Of a stretch of DNA of 64,000 nt, positions 1 through 9,397 are shown piece after piece (positions within the stretch are counted from its first letter, which is position 1; every line of letters begins with the position of its first letter). Source of the stretch: Kitasatospora sp. NBC_01250. GTDB lineage: Bacteria; Actinomycetota; Actinomycetes; Streptomycetales; Streptomycetaceae. A program made the position numbers and the translations under genes. The stretch spans positions 1,054,001 through 1,118,000 of the forward strand of contig NZ_CP108476.1 in assembly GCF_036226465.1 (NCBI RefSeq). Direction: 5' to 3'. A model generated the notes under the pieces. The model had not been told where the DNA came from and searched no databases. It saw nothing but the letters and a program-made list of their open reading frames with translations.

Positions 1-45
1 AGCGCGTACCGCGTACCGGGCAGTACCCGCGCGACAACTGACGGA

Positions 46-82
46 GCGGCCCTGCCGCGCGGGGTTCGCGTGGCAGGGCCGC
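46..82 (-). terminator. Hairpin terminator after the propeller gene
   Basis: Perfect 11-bp inverted repeat (46-56 with 72-82, 15-nt loop) lies 28 nt past the stop codon of the minus-strand gene ending at 110. There is no T-tract, which is usual for terminators in high-GC actinobacteria. Confidence 0.6.
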
Positions 83-109
83 AGCGCCGCAGGGCCGTCC
101 GGTCGGGGC

Positions 110-1687
110 TCAGGCCATGGACGGGCCCGGCGTGGAGTTCACCCAGGCCCAGTCGGACCAGGTGCTGAAGCCGGTCTGCCACCGGTGGTGGACGCCGGTG
201 CTGCTGGTGCCGAACACCTCGATCCGGCCGTCCTGGTTGTCGGTCGCCGTGATCCCGGTGCCGCCGGTGCCGAAGGTCTCCCAGGTGGACCAGGCGCCGT
301 TCACGCCGGTCTGCCAGAGGTGCGTGGCGGTGCTGCCGTTGATCGCGAACACCTCGATCCGGCCGTCGACCGACCGCGCCGAGGAGAGTTCGGAGCCGGT
401 CGCCCCGCCGCCGGTGGCGGCCCAGTCCGACCAGGTGGTGAAGCTGGTCTGCCATCGGTGGAACACTCCGGCGGCGCTGGAGGCGAACACCTCCAGACGC
501 CCGTCGGCGTCATGATCGACCGTCAGGCCCGTGCCACCGCCGCCGAAGTCCTCCCAGGCCGACCAGCCGCCGTTGACCGCGCTCTGGTAGAGGTGGCCGA
601 AGGTGGTGGCCGAGAGCGCGAACACCTCCAGCCGGCCGTCCGGCGCGTTCTCCATCTGCAGCTGCGCGTCGGCCGGACCGCCCACGCCCGCCCAGTCGGC
701 GAAGGCGCTGTTCGGCGCGGTCTGCCAGGTGTGGAAGACGCCGGCCGCGCTGGAGGCGAACAGCTCGATCCGGCCGTCGGCGTTGCTGCCGGCCGCGATC
801 CTGGTCCCGCCGCCGCCCAGCCGGGACCAGGCCGACCAGTCGGCGTTCGGCGCGTTCTGCCAGCTGTGGTCCAGCTCGGAGCCGTTCACCGCGAAGAGTT
901 CGAGCCGGCCGTCCTGGTTCGGCGCGATCGCCAGCTGCGCGTCGGCCGGACCGCCCACGTTGGTCCACTCCGACCAGCCGCCGTTGACCGCCGTCTGCCA
1001 GGTGTGCCAGACGCCGTCCGGGCCCGCCGCGAAGGTCTCCAGCCGGCCGTCGGCGTCCCGGCCGGACACCACGCGGCCGGACGGGTAGGGGTGCGGCCTG
1101 GCGACACTGTCCTCGATGACGCTGTTGTAACGGCGGGCGGTGTAGGCGCTGTTGGGGTGCCCGTCGAGCGAGGCGTCGTTGATGTTGGCGGTCAGGTGCT
1201 GGACCGGTGTCGCGCCGAAGGTGTAGTAGGAGAAACCGCCGTTGGCGTCGAGCCACTGGTCGAAGAGGAGCACGTGGTCGCTGTAGTCGTCCAGGACGTC
1301 GCCGGGGCGCAGGTCGCCGCGCGCGATCTCGGTGGAGAAGCTGTCCGACAGCGACCCGGTCCAGGCGTTGGTGTTGAGGTGCCAGGCCATCGAGACGTAA
1401 CCCGAGCAGTCGCGGCGGTAGTCGAAGTCGCCGCCGGGGCCGGGTGAGTAGGCGTTCGAGTCGTAGGGTCCCGGCTGGTTGTCCACCCAGTACTGGGCTC
1501 GCGAGATGATCTCGCTGCGGGTGATCCGGCCGCCGAGCACCGAATCCGCCGCTGCGTGGCCGGCGCCGGCCAGGCCGGTGCCCGCCAGGGCGAGGACGAG
1601 CACCACGGCCGTCAGCAGGGCGCGGACCGCCGCTGCCGGGCCGCGCCGGCTCGGGGGCTGTCCGGGGTGGGTGGACGTGGACCTCAT
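110..1687 (-). CDS. Secreted NlpC/P60-like amidase with seven-blade PLL-type propeller
   Basis: A 525-residue exported protein, probably acting on cell wall or glycans outside the cell. A twin-arginine-free signal peptide (about residues 1-48, hydrophobic stretch ending in AHAAA) is followed by a cysteine-peptidase-like domain with a DCSGYVSMAWHL nucleophile motif and a later SDHVLLF histidine motif, as in NlpC/P60-type amidases. From about residue 210 there are seven repeats of roughly 45 residues, each opening with DGR(L/I)E(V/L/T)F and containing a WQ. This resembles the PLL/PHL seven-blade lectin propellers that bind fucose and methylated sugars. I chose ATG 1687 because GAGAGGAG sits upstream; an in-frame extension to 1735 exists. 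It starts 44 nt after the frameshifted propeller gene, so co-transcription is likely. The substrate is not known. Confidence 0.8.
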   Translation of the reverse strand: MRSTSTHPGQPPSRRGPAAAVRALLTAVVLVLALAGTGLAGAGHAAADSVLGGRITRSEIISRAQYWVDNQPGPYDSNAYSPGPGGDFDYRRDCSGYVSMAWHLNTNAWTGSLSDSFSTEIARGDLRPGDVLDDYSDHVLLFDQWLDANGGFSYYTFGATPVQHLTANINDASLDGHPNSAYTARRYNSVIEDSVARPHPYPSGRVVSGRDADGRLETFAAGPDGVWHTWQTAVNGGWSEWTNVGGPADAQLAIAPNQDGRLELFAVNGSELDHSWQNAPNADWSAWSRLGGGGTRIAAGSNADGRIELFASSAAGVFHTWQTAPNSAFADWAGVGGPADAQLQMENAPDGRLEVFALSATTFGHLYQSAVNGGWSAWEDFGGGGTGLTVDHDADGRLEVFASSAAGVFHRWQTSFTTWSDWAATGGGATGSELSSARSVDGRIEVFAINGSTATHLWQTGVNGAWSTWETFGTGGTGITATDNQDGRIEVFGTSSTGVHHRWQTGFSTWSDWAWVNSTPGPSMA

Positions 1688-1731
1688 GGTCTCAACGACT
1701 CCTCTCGTAGGGTTCACCGGACGCACCGGAT

Positions 1732-4049
1732 TCACGCCCCGGTCCAGGCGGGGCCGCCGAACGTGCCGTCACCGTTCCAGGCGCTCCAGCCGCCGTTCGG
1801 CGCGGTCTGCCAGATGTGCGAGATGTTCGCGCCACCGGGAGCGAGCGCGAACACCTCCATCCGGCCGTCGGCGTTGTGACTGACGTTCACGGTCGCCGCC
1901 GCGCCGCCGAACGAGCCGTTCCAGGCACCCCAGCCCGCCGACGGCGCCACCTGCTCACGCTCCGCCACCGACGAACCGTTCGGCCCCAGCACGAAGACCG
2001 CCATCCGCCCGTCGGCCTCATGACCCACCACCGGCACCCCACCCGCCGGCCCGCCGAAGGCACCGTCGCCGTCACCGTTCCAGGCACTCCAACCGCCGTT
2101 CGGCGCGGTCTGCCAGATGTGCGAGATGTTCGCGCCACCGGGAGCGAGCGCGAACACCTCCATCCGGCCGTCCGCGTTCTCACCGACCGTCACGCCACTG
2201 GCCGCGCCGCCGAACGAGCCGTTCCAGGCACCCCAGCCCGCCGACGGTGCCACCTGCTCACGCTCCGCCACCGACGAACCGTTCGGCCCCAGCACGAAGA
2301 CCGCCATCCGCCCGTCGGCCTCATGACCCACCACCGGCACCCCACCCGCCGGCCCACCGAAGGCACCGTCGCCGTCACCGTTCCAGGCACTCCAGCCACC
2401 GCCCGGCGCGGTCTGCCAGATGTGCGAGATCGAGCCGAGGTCGGGCGCCACCGCGAACACCTCCAGGCGGCCGTCCGCGTTCCGACCCACCGACAGGCCG
2501 CCCGCCGGGCCGCCGAAGCCGGCGTCCCAGCTGCTCCAACCGCCGGACGGAGCGGTCTGCCAGATGTGTGCGATGTTCTTCTTGCCGGGGCCCAGCACGA
2601 ACAGCTCAAGCCGTCCGTCGGGATCGCGGCCGACCACCGGCAGGCCGCCGACCGGGCCGCCGAGCTGCTGCCAGGCGCCCCAGCCGCCGGAGGGGACCGA
2701 CTGCTCGCGGTAGGAGAGCGACTGCTGGTCCGGCGAGACCGCGAAGGCGATCATCGCGCCGTTCGCCTCCCGGCCGACCGCCGGGTTCTGGCGGCCGTCG
2801 CCGAAGTCGTCCCAGCCGCCGCCGGGGGCCGCCGGCTGCACGTCGAGGTAGTCGGAGTCCAGGCTGATGGTCACACCGCCGTAGGTCTCGTCATGACCGT
2901 TGGTGTACTGGTGGATGCGCTGGTGACCGGCCCACTCGTCGTCGGGGATCGCCGGGTCCGAGGTGCTGGTGCTCCCGTCCCCCGGCAGGGAGGCGAAGTC
3001 GATGAGGTCCGGCATCGGCGCGGAGGTGTAGTTGGCCACCAGGTCGGCGATCGTGCTGCCCATGTGCTGCCGTACACCCCCGACAGGTAGCCGCGGGCGT
3101 GCAACTCGGTGGTCCAGGCGGACAGGTAGTCGAGCACCGTGCCGTTGTACGCGGGGGCGTAGGCCTCGGAGTCCATGAAGACGGGCGTGCCCGCGGGGAA
3201 GCCGAGGGAGGAGAGCTGGGCGATCGCGTCGTCGGCGTCGGACGTGCCCTGCCCGGGCGAGGGGATCGTGGCGCAGCCGCTGCAGGCGCCGGGGGCCTGG
3301 TAGCCGACGTAGAGCGGGAAGAAGTGCCAGCCGGCCGCGGCCTGGTGGGCGACCCAGTCGGCGGTCAGGTTCGGCTGGTCGCAACTGCGGTTGACGCCGC
3401 CGATGTAGAGACCGATGGCGCCGTACGGCGAGGAGTTCAGCCAGTTGCCCATGACGGCGGAGCTCGGGGCCTCGCAGGGGTCGAAGCCCTGGCCGGTGAA
3501 GCTGGTGCTGCCCGGGCCCACCGCAGCGGGCCTGGCGGCGGCGTTCGTCGCCGCGCCCGCCGCGCGGCCGGCCGGGGCGGCGGGCTCCGCCGGTGCCCGG
3601 CCGGGACGGGGCAGGCCGGCGCTGTCCAGGATCGCCTGCACGGCCGCGCGGTCGGTGCCGTAGGTCGCGGTGACGGTCACCTGCGCGGTGGTGACGGTGA
3701 TCTCGTGGGCGGCGGTGTCCGCCCGGGCGCCTTGGGCGGTGCCCGCGGCGGCCGGCTGGACCAGCACGGCCTCGCTCCGTCCGCGCAGGTGGGACGGGCA
3801 GTCCTGGGCGGCCCCGGGACGGCCCAGGTAGACGGCGTGCCGGTCGAACCGCACGCAGCTGCCGGGCGCCCGGTCCAGGTCGACGACCGGCCAGGCGGCC
3901 GGCACCCGCAGGCTCACGCCGTGGTACCGCACGGTCCTGCCGCCGTCACCGGAGGCCGTGGCGGCGGTGGCCGGTGCAGCCGCCGTGAGGGCGGCGGCCA
4001 GGAGGGCCAGGACGCAGGTCAGCGCCCTGGCCAGGATGCCGAATTTCAA
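1732..4049 (-). pseudogene. DUF1906 glycoside-hydrolase-like protein with PLL-type propeller, frameshifted
   Basis: Reads as one secreted protein of about 772 codons broken by a single missing base. TTG 4049 (AAGGA upstream) opens a signal peptide ending near AATAA. Next come a low-complexity linker and a DUF1906 (Rv2525c-like, glycoside-hydrolase-like) domain from about residue 188, beginning GFDPCEAPSS. The frame breaks at about 3061-3072, inside the sequence that should read GVYGSSMGST: the DNA has agcacatg where agcagcatg would keep frame. The other frame then carries the end of DUF1906 and seven propeller repeats with DGRM(E/A)VF motifs. The total span of 2318 nt is 1 short of a multiple of three. 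It lies 77 nt downstream of the DUF4185 gene. It could be a true pseudogene or a sequencing error. Confidence 0.8.
1768..2433. repeat. 303-bp tandem duplication of two propeller blades
   Basis: Units 1768-2070 and 2071-2373 are nearly identical and in tandem, with a partial third unit after them. Each unit encodes 101 residues, that is two propeller blades. Landmark words such as gaacgagccgtt recur exactly 303 bp apart (1909 and 2212). The near-identity at nucleotide level indicates recent duplication or gene conversion inside the gene. Confidence 0.8.
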
Positions 4050-4126
4050 CGGGAGTTCCTTCGCATCGACGGTCGTGCTCCGCGCGGGAGCACCTGCGGG
4101 CACGGGAGCGGGCGCGGGCACGGGTG

Positions 4127-5320
4127 CTACGGCCGGATGCCGTCGTACTGCAGCACCCGGTAGGCGCCCTGCGGGGTCCACTGCGAGACGATCAGCGTCA
4201 GCGAGGTGGCGCTCGCACTGCCCGGGTGGATGTAGCCGCCGTACAGGCTGTCGAGCTGCGGGCGCAGCCAGTGGTTCGGCGGCCAGCTGGTGTTCGCGAC
4301 GATCTGCGGGGTCGGCGCGGACCACGCCGCGTCGGGCCTGGGGGCGGTGCGGGTGCAGATCGAGCCGTCCACCAGGTCGAGGTAGCTCATGCAGTAGGTG
4401 TTGCCGATCCGCTTGACGGAGAACTCGCCGATGTTGTTGCCGGGTGCGAAGAGCGGGGTGGGCGGGGTGCCGTCGGTGGCCCAGTACCAGCCGCTGCCGT
4501 TGTAGGCCCAGTTCTGCTGGGCGCCGAAGTTGCCGGCCCGGAACTCAGCCGGGTCGATCCGGAACAGCTGGATCGCCCCCTGGTCGGCGGTGTTCTTGTG
4601 ACTGCCGTTCCAGCGCTTGGAGAAGATGTAGAGCCAGCCGTCCGGGTCGATGCCGGCGAAGGACCACATCCCGTACATGGACTGGTTCACCCCGCGGTAC
4701 TGGCCGTCCCAGTGGTAGGGGTAGTCGGTCCAGGTCACGCCGAAGTCGTCGGAGTAGGCCACCCCGGACATCAACGAGCCGTCCTCGCCGGGCGGCAGGT
4801 CGGAGCTGCCGATGCCGTTGTGCACCGAGGTGTACTGGAGGTAGGTCCGGCCGCCGAACTCGATGCAGTCGTTGGGGATGCGGGTGCTCTCCACCCCGTA
4901 GCCGTTGTCGACCCCGTGGGTGTAGTGGAACAGCTGGTCGGCGCTGCCGTTCGGCATCGCGTAGGTGAACCCGATCGGGGTGGCCCCGGAGCGGTCGAAG
5001 GTCGCCTGGTTGAGCATCACCGGGGAGCCGATGTAGCCGTTGTTCGCGTCGTTCGAGTCGCCGAAGACGTAGCCCCAGGTCTTGTCGTGCTCCCGGTAGT
5101 AGGGGATGCCGAGGTCGCCGCTGCCCAGCCCCACCCGGGCGGCGGAGTCGCCGGGCTGCTGGCACAGCGGTGCGCCGGTCTGGCCGATCCCGTTGGTCGC
5201 GGCGGCGGGCGTGGCGCGCAGCAGGCCGGAGCCCACGGTGAGGCCGGCGCCCAGGGCCAGGCCGGCGCCGAGCACGGAGCGCCGGGTGAACTCGCCCTCG
5301 GGGCGGGGTGTGACGGACAT
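4127..5320 (-). CDS. Tat-exported DUF4185 domain protein
   Basis: A 397-residue protein with a twin-arginine signal: TRRSVLGAGLALG near residue 12, then a hydrophobic stretch ending in ATPAAA. The rest matches DUF4185, a five-blade-propeller-like family related in fold to glycoside hydrolases. Visible family-like segments include WGYVFGDSND, FGVTWTDYPYHWDG and FSKRWNGSHKNT. ATG 5320 is preceded by AAGGAG at good spacing. It sits upstream of the DUF1906-propeller gene and downstream of the cutinase-like gene, so the four minus-strand genes probably form a secreted-protein unit. Enzymatic activity is not known; a glycan target is plausible by analogy. Confidence 0.85.
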   Translation of the reverse strand: MSVTPRPEGEFTRRSVLGAGLALGAGLTVGSGLLRATPAAATNGIGQTGAPLCQQPGDSAARVGLGSGDLGIPYYREHDKTWGYVFGDSNDANNGYIGSPVMLNQATFDRSGATPIGFTYAMPNGSADQLFHYTHGVDNGYGVESTRIPNDCIEFGGRTYLQYTSVHNGIGSSDLPPGEDGSLMSGVAYSDDFGVTWTDYPYHWDGQYRGVNQSMYGMWSFAGIDPDGWLYIFSKRWNGSHKNTADQGAIQLFRIDPAEFRAGNFGAQQNWAYNGSGWYWATDGTPPTPLFAPGNNIGEFSVKRIGNTYCMSYLDLVDGSICTRTAPRPDAAWSAPTPQIVANTSWPPNHWLRPQLDSLYGGYIHPGSASATSLTLIVSQWTPQGAYRVLQYDGIRP

Positions 5321-5448
5321 CCTGATCTCCTTCGAGGTCGGTACCGCTGGTTTCGAGGTGGGTGTCGCTGATGCGGTGCGGAAGCACGGGGACGGCGGCC
5401 GGAGCGCGCTGCCCGGCCGTCGCCCCGCTCCCCCGCGTCGAGCCCCGG

Positions 5449-6225
5449 TCAGGCCTCGGCCGGGAGCCAGACGATCCCGCTGCCGCCGTCCTGGGCGATG
5501 GTCCGGGTCATCACGTTGCCGTCCTGCCAGTAGCGCGGGTGCTGCTGGAGGAAGCCGGCGAAGGAGTCCAGGCCGGTCGCGTCGCAGATGCCGTCGGTGT
5601 GGATGCAGAAGCGCTGCACCGGCACGCCGGGGAAGTCCACCGGGCCGGTCCCCGGGGAGACCGCGACCAGCGGCAGCGGGACACCTGCCGGGAGCAGGTG
5701 CCAGAAGCCGGTGCCGGGCTGCCTCGGGTCGGAGTAGAGCATCCCGTCCACCTGCGAGCGGGGCACAGTGGTGCCGTTGGCGGAGATCGTCTGGAGCAGC
5801 AGGTCGCCGACCCAGGCGCCCTGGGAGTAGCCGACGACGGTGAACCGGGCGGTGGGGTCCGCGCGGTAGGTGTTCTGCAGCGTGGTCAGGGCGTTCTGGT
5901 AGCCCTGCTGCACGCTGTCGGCGAAGCTCGGCGCGAGCGGGGCCGGCATCTCGTTGTGGCTCCCGACGAACGGGCCGCCGCTGGCCGGGTAGCAGACCGG
6001 CACCGGGATCCCGCCGTCCAGGTGCTGGTTGGCGTAGGTGTAGGTGGACGTACAGGCGGGACCGTCCACCGCCGAACCGGTGCCGCCGATCTCGACGTAG
6101 TAGTGGTGCGGGGTGTCGGCGTGCGCGGGGCTCGGTACGGCGGCGGCGCCGGCCAGCGCCAGCGCGGCGACCCCGAGGACCGCCGTGCAGCGGCTGATCA
6201 CCTTGTGCAGCTTCGTGTCGGACAC
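5449..6225 (-). CDS. Secreted cutinase / PE-PPE-like serine hydrolase
   Basis: A 258-residue alpha/beta hydrolase with a signal peptide cleaved near AHA-DTPHHY. The nucleophile elbow GYSQG lies near residue 133. The early IGGTGSAVDG segment and a late Asp/His-bearing region (CIHTDGICD) fit the cutinase / PE-PPE domain superfamily, whose members hydrolyse esters such as cutin, lipids or cell-envelope esters. The start is GTG 6225 with GAAGGGA upstream. It is the first gene of the secreted-protein group that runs down to 110. The substrate cannot be told from sequence. Confidence 0.8.
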   Translation of the reverse strand: MSDTKLHKVISRCTAVLGVAALALAGAAAVPSPAHADTPHHYYVEIGGTGSAVDGPACTSTYTYANQHLDGGIPVPVCYPASGGPFVGSHNEMPAPLAPSFADSVQQGYQNALTTLQNTYRADPTARFTVVGYSQGAWVGDLLLQTISANGTTVPRSQVDGMLYSDPRQPGTGFWHLLPAGVPLPLVAVSPGTGPVDFPGVPVQRFCIHTDGICDATGLDSFAGFLQQHPRYWQDGNVMTRTIAQDGGSGIVWLPAEA

Positions 6226-6357
6226 CTGTCGGTTCCCTTCGATGAGCCGGCCGCCCGCCTCGACACCTGGGTGCGAGGCCGACCGGCCGGTCGGTGTGCG
6301 GTGGTTGGTCGGCGGTGGCGGCCGCCGCGCGGTCAGGCCGACGGCCCCGGCGGACGG

Positions 6358-6603
6358 TCAGGCCGACGGCCCCGGCGGGCGGCGGCGGACGGCCGCCAGG
6401 ATCAGCAGCAGCACGGCGATCACCATCAGCGGGAGGCAGCCGTGCCCTCCGTTCGGCCTTCTTCGGTTCGCTTCGACGTGGCCGCCGGGCGGAATGCCGG
6501 GGTGGCGCCTGGCGTAGTGCTCGATCTGCTGCTGCTCGCCCTGGGCCTGGCTGAGCCAGGGCGTCTTGAAACCGCACTCACCGCACCAGTAGCGGTAGGC
6601 CAT
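6358..6603 (-). CDS. Small zinc-ribbon-like single-pass membrane protein
   Basis: An 81-residue protein. The N-terminus holds WCGECGF and, about 18 residues on, HYARRH, giving a C-x2-C ... H-x4-H arrangement like a compact zinc finger. A hydrophobic helix (LPLMVIAVLLLILAAV) near the C-terminus is followed by RRR, suggesting a cytoplasmic basic end. ATG 6603 has GAGGGAG at correct spacing; the longer frame upstream to 6759 looks non-coding. I do not recognise a named family. It is divergent from the XRE-NACHT gene. Confidence 0.65.
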   Translation of the reverse strand: MAYRYWCGECGFKTPWLSQAQGEQQQIEHYARRHPGIPPGGHVEANRRRPNGGHGCLPLMVIAVLLLILAAVRRRPPGPSA

Positions 6604-6805
6604 GCCGGCTCCCTCGGTCGTCGCCACGTGGGGATCGTCATCGGCCCACGCGGCCACCCCGCCGTCGATCGTCACGTCCGTGCTGCTCGGCGGACAGGCC
6701 ACGGCACCGGCCATCGGTGACCGGCCGGTGGTGACCGGCCGGTGGTGACCGGCCGTCACGGTAGGCTCACCGGCGGCCGTACCGGCAAGTAGGAAGGCTG
6801 ACCCG

Positions 6806-9349
6806 GTGACAGATCAGCTCGGCACTCTGTTGCGCCGACTGCGCCACCAATCGGGACTGACGCAGGAGCAGGTGGCGGAGCGCTCCGGGGTGAGCGTCCG
6901 CACCATCCGCCGGCTGGAGACGGGCAGATCCGCCGATCACCGGCTGGGCACGGTGAACCTGCTGGCGGACGCCCTGGACGTCGGGCCGGAGGACCGCCAG
7001 CGGCTGGCGGCCACGCTCACCGGAACGCAGCAGCAGGACGCGGTCGCCGGGGCGGGGTCCGGGGCGCCGTCCGGGGCGGCGTCGGCCGTGGTGGTGCCCC
7101 AGGCAGCCGCACCGGAGCCCGCAGCGCCCGCATCTGCACGCGTGCTGCCCGCGTCCGGGTCCGCGCCCGCGTCGGGGCCCGCGTCCGCGTCCCCGTCCGA
7201 GCACCCCGCACCGGCTCCCGTGCCGCCGCCCCCGCCCGTCCACGTCCCCGCCGCGCTCGCCGACACCGTGCAGGAACTGGCGCGCGAGATCCGGCGGCGC
7301 TGGCGGCGCGAGGAGGAGCAGCGCCAGGTGCACGACCCGTTCCCGCTGCCGGTGCGCTGGCAGCCGGCGCCGGCCGGTCTGACGGACCGTTCGGAGAACA
7401 TCCAGCGCCTCGGGCCGGGGGCGGTGCCGCGCCAGGTGGACCTGAGCGGCGACCTGCGCAGCGTGGCGGAGGTCTACCGGCGGATCTCCTCCGGGCGGCT
7501 GGTGGTGCTCGGCCGGGCCGGCTCGGGCAAGTCGATCCTCACCATCAGGTTCGTGCTGGACTTCATCGGGGCGGGGGCCGCACCCGGCCGGGTACCGGTC
7601 GTCTTCAGCCTCGGGGCCTGGGACCCGACCACCACCTCGCTGCGGGACTGGCTGATCGCCCGGCTGCTGCGCGACCACCCCCACCTGGCCCGCCGCAGCG
7701 CCGCCGGCTCGACGCTGGCCGCCGCGCTGGTCGACGCCGACCTCGTGCTGCCGGTGCTCGACGGGTTCGACGAGATCGCGGAGGGTCTGCGCTGCGAGGC
7801 CCTGGAAGCGCTCAACGCCACCTCGCTGCCGCTCGTCCTGACCAGTCGGCGGGCCGAGTTCGCCGAGGCCGTCCAGGCGGCCCGCGCACCGCTGGTCTGG
7901 GCCGCCGGCATCGAGCTGACCGATCTCGCGCCGGACGACCTGGCCGGCTACCTGCCGCGCACCGTCCGGGAGGTGGCCCACGGCGCCGGCCCCGGGACCG
8001 GCGGGCGCGGGGCGCTCTGGGAGGGCGTGCTGGCCGCCGTGCGCGCCGGTGACACCCCGGCGGGCGCCAACCTCGCGGAGGTGCTGACCACCCCGCTCAT
8101 GGTCATCCTGGCGCGCACCATGTACAGCGGGACGCCCGACCGGGATCCGGCCGAACTGCTGGACGCCACCCGCTTCCCCACGGCCAGGTCGTTGGAGGAG
8201 CACCTGCTGGCGGGCTTCGTCCCGGCGGTCTACCGGCGCCGCGTTCCCGAACAGGCCGCGGCCACGGGCCCGCGCCGGCCGCACCGTTGGGAGCCGCAGC
8301 GCGCCCAGCAGTGGCTCGGCCACCTCTCGCACCACCTGGTCCGGCTCGACCACGACCAGCAGGACCTCGCCTGGTGGCGGATCGGCGACTCGCTGCGGCG
8401 CTCGACCCGGCTGCTGGTCGTCGTGCTGGCCACCACGCTGTGCGTCACACTGGCCGACTGGCTGCTCTCCCTGCTGCTCACCGGGCTCGGGATCGGCGAG
8501 GTGCTGCTCCAGGGGATCCTGATGGGCCCGGTCGCCGGCCTGGCCTTCGGCCTGGTGTACGCGGCCATGATGCTCTACGGCGGCGGGGCCGTCTTCGAAC
8601 CGGCCCAGGTGCGCTGGCGGCTGCCCGGCACCCGGAGCGGCGTCGGCCGCCGCCCGCTGCGCACCTTCGCCGTCCGGTTCCGGGACGGGCTGCTCGGCGG
8701 CTCCGTGATGGGCGTCGGCTACGCGTGCGCGATCAGCCTGGAGCGCGCGCTGTCCTGGGGGCTCCCGCTGAGCGATCCCGACGTCATCAACGGCACGCTC
8801 GTCAACATGCTCTGCTTCGGGCTGATCTTCGGCCTGGCGGCCGCCCTGGTCTTCGGGCTGACCTCCGCGCTGGAGGCGCCCGTGGACGTCACCTCCGCGG
8901 CCACCCCGGTCAGCCTGCTCGCGGCCAACCGTGCCACGGTGGGCCGTCAGGTCCTGGTGCTGGCACCGCTGTTCGCCCTCATCGTGGCCACCGGCGGCCG
9001 GCTGGTCGTCGTCCTGCTCGACGGCGTGCTCGGGCACCTGACCTGGCGACTGTCGGACGGTCTGCTGATCGGTGCGGTCGCCGGGATCGGCGGTGCCGCC
9101 TCCTATGCCCTCGCCTTCACCGCCTGGGGCCAGTGGGCGCTGCTGTCCCGGGTCTGGCTGCCGCTGACCGGCAGACTCCCCTGGGACACGGTGGCCTTCC
9201 TGGACGACGCCTACCACCGCGGCGTGCTGCGCCAGACCGGCGCGGTCTACCAGTTCCGCCACGTCCGCCTGCAGCACCACCTGGCCCGGACCTTCCGCCA
9301 GCAGCAGCCCCACTACCGTCCGGCCAGCTTCCCCAGTGCGGGGGACTGA
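6806..9349 (+). CDS. XRE-NACHT STAND NTPase with C-terminal membrane domain
   Basis: An 847-residue signal-transduction NTPase. Residues 1-70 are an XRE-type helix-turn-helix (LTQEQVAERSGVSVRTIRRLE). Residues 75-140 are an Ala/Pro/Ser-rich linker. From about 235 comes a NACHT-type P-loop, GRAGSGKS, with Walker B VLDGFDEI near 320 and a sensor-like LTSRRAEF. After about residue 530 there are six or more hydrophobic helices. Such XRE-NACHT-TM proteins are common in Streptomyces, and NACHT STAND proteins are known in anti-phage defence; the role here is unproven. GTG 6806 follows GGAAGG. No effector domain is obvious, so the membrane part may be the effector. Confidence 0.85.
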   Translation: MTDQLGTLLRRLRHQSGLTQEQVAERSGVSVRTIRRLETGRSADHRLGTVNLLADALDVGPEDRQRLAATLTGTQQQDAVAGAGSGAPSGAASAVVVPQAAAPEPAAPASARVLPASGSAPASGPASASPSEHPAPAPVPPPPPVHVPAALADTVQELAREIRRRWRREEEQRQVHDPFPLPVRWQPAPAGLTDRSENIQRLGPGAVPRQVDLSGDLRSVAEVYRRISSGRLVVLGRAGSGKSILTIRFVLDFIGAGAAPGRVPVVFSLGAWDPTTTSLRDWLIARLLRDHPHLARRSAAGSTLAAALVDADLVLPVLDGFDEIAEGLRCEALEALNATSLPLVLTSRRAEFAEAVQAARAPLVWAAGIELTDLAPDDLAGYLPRTVREVAHGAGPGTGGRGALWEGVLAAVRAGDTPAGANLAEVLTTPLMVILARTMYSGTPDRDPAELLDATRFPTARSLEEHLLAGFVPAVYRRRVPEQAAATGPRRPHRWEPQRAQQWLGHLSHHLVRLDHDQQDLAWWRIGDSLRRSTRLLVVVLATTLCVTLADWLLSLLLTGLGIGEVLLQGILMGPVAGLAFGLVYAAMMLYGGGAVFEPAQVRWRLPGTRSGVGRRPLRTFAVRFRDGLLGGSVMGVGYACAISLERALSWGLPLSDPDVINGTLVNMLCFGLIFGLAAALVFGLTSALEAPVDVTSAATPVSLLAANRATVGRQVLVLAPLFALIVATGGRLVVVLLDGVLGHLTWRLSDGLLIGAVAGIGGAASYALAFTAWGQWALLSRVWLPLTGRLPWDTVAFLDDAYHRGVLRQTGAVYQFRHVRLQHHLARTFRQQQPHYRPASFPSAGD

Positions 9350-9397
9350 CAGAGAGATCCCCGTTCCCGAAGCACGCGCCCGCCTATAGTCGGCGCC

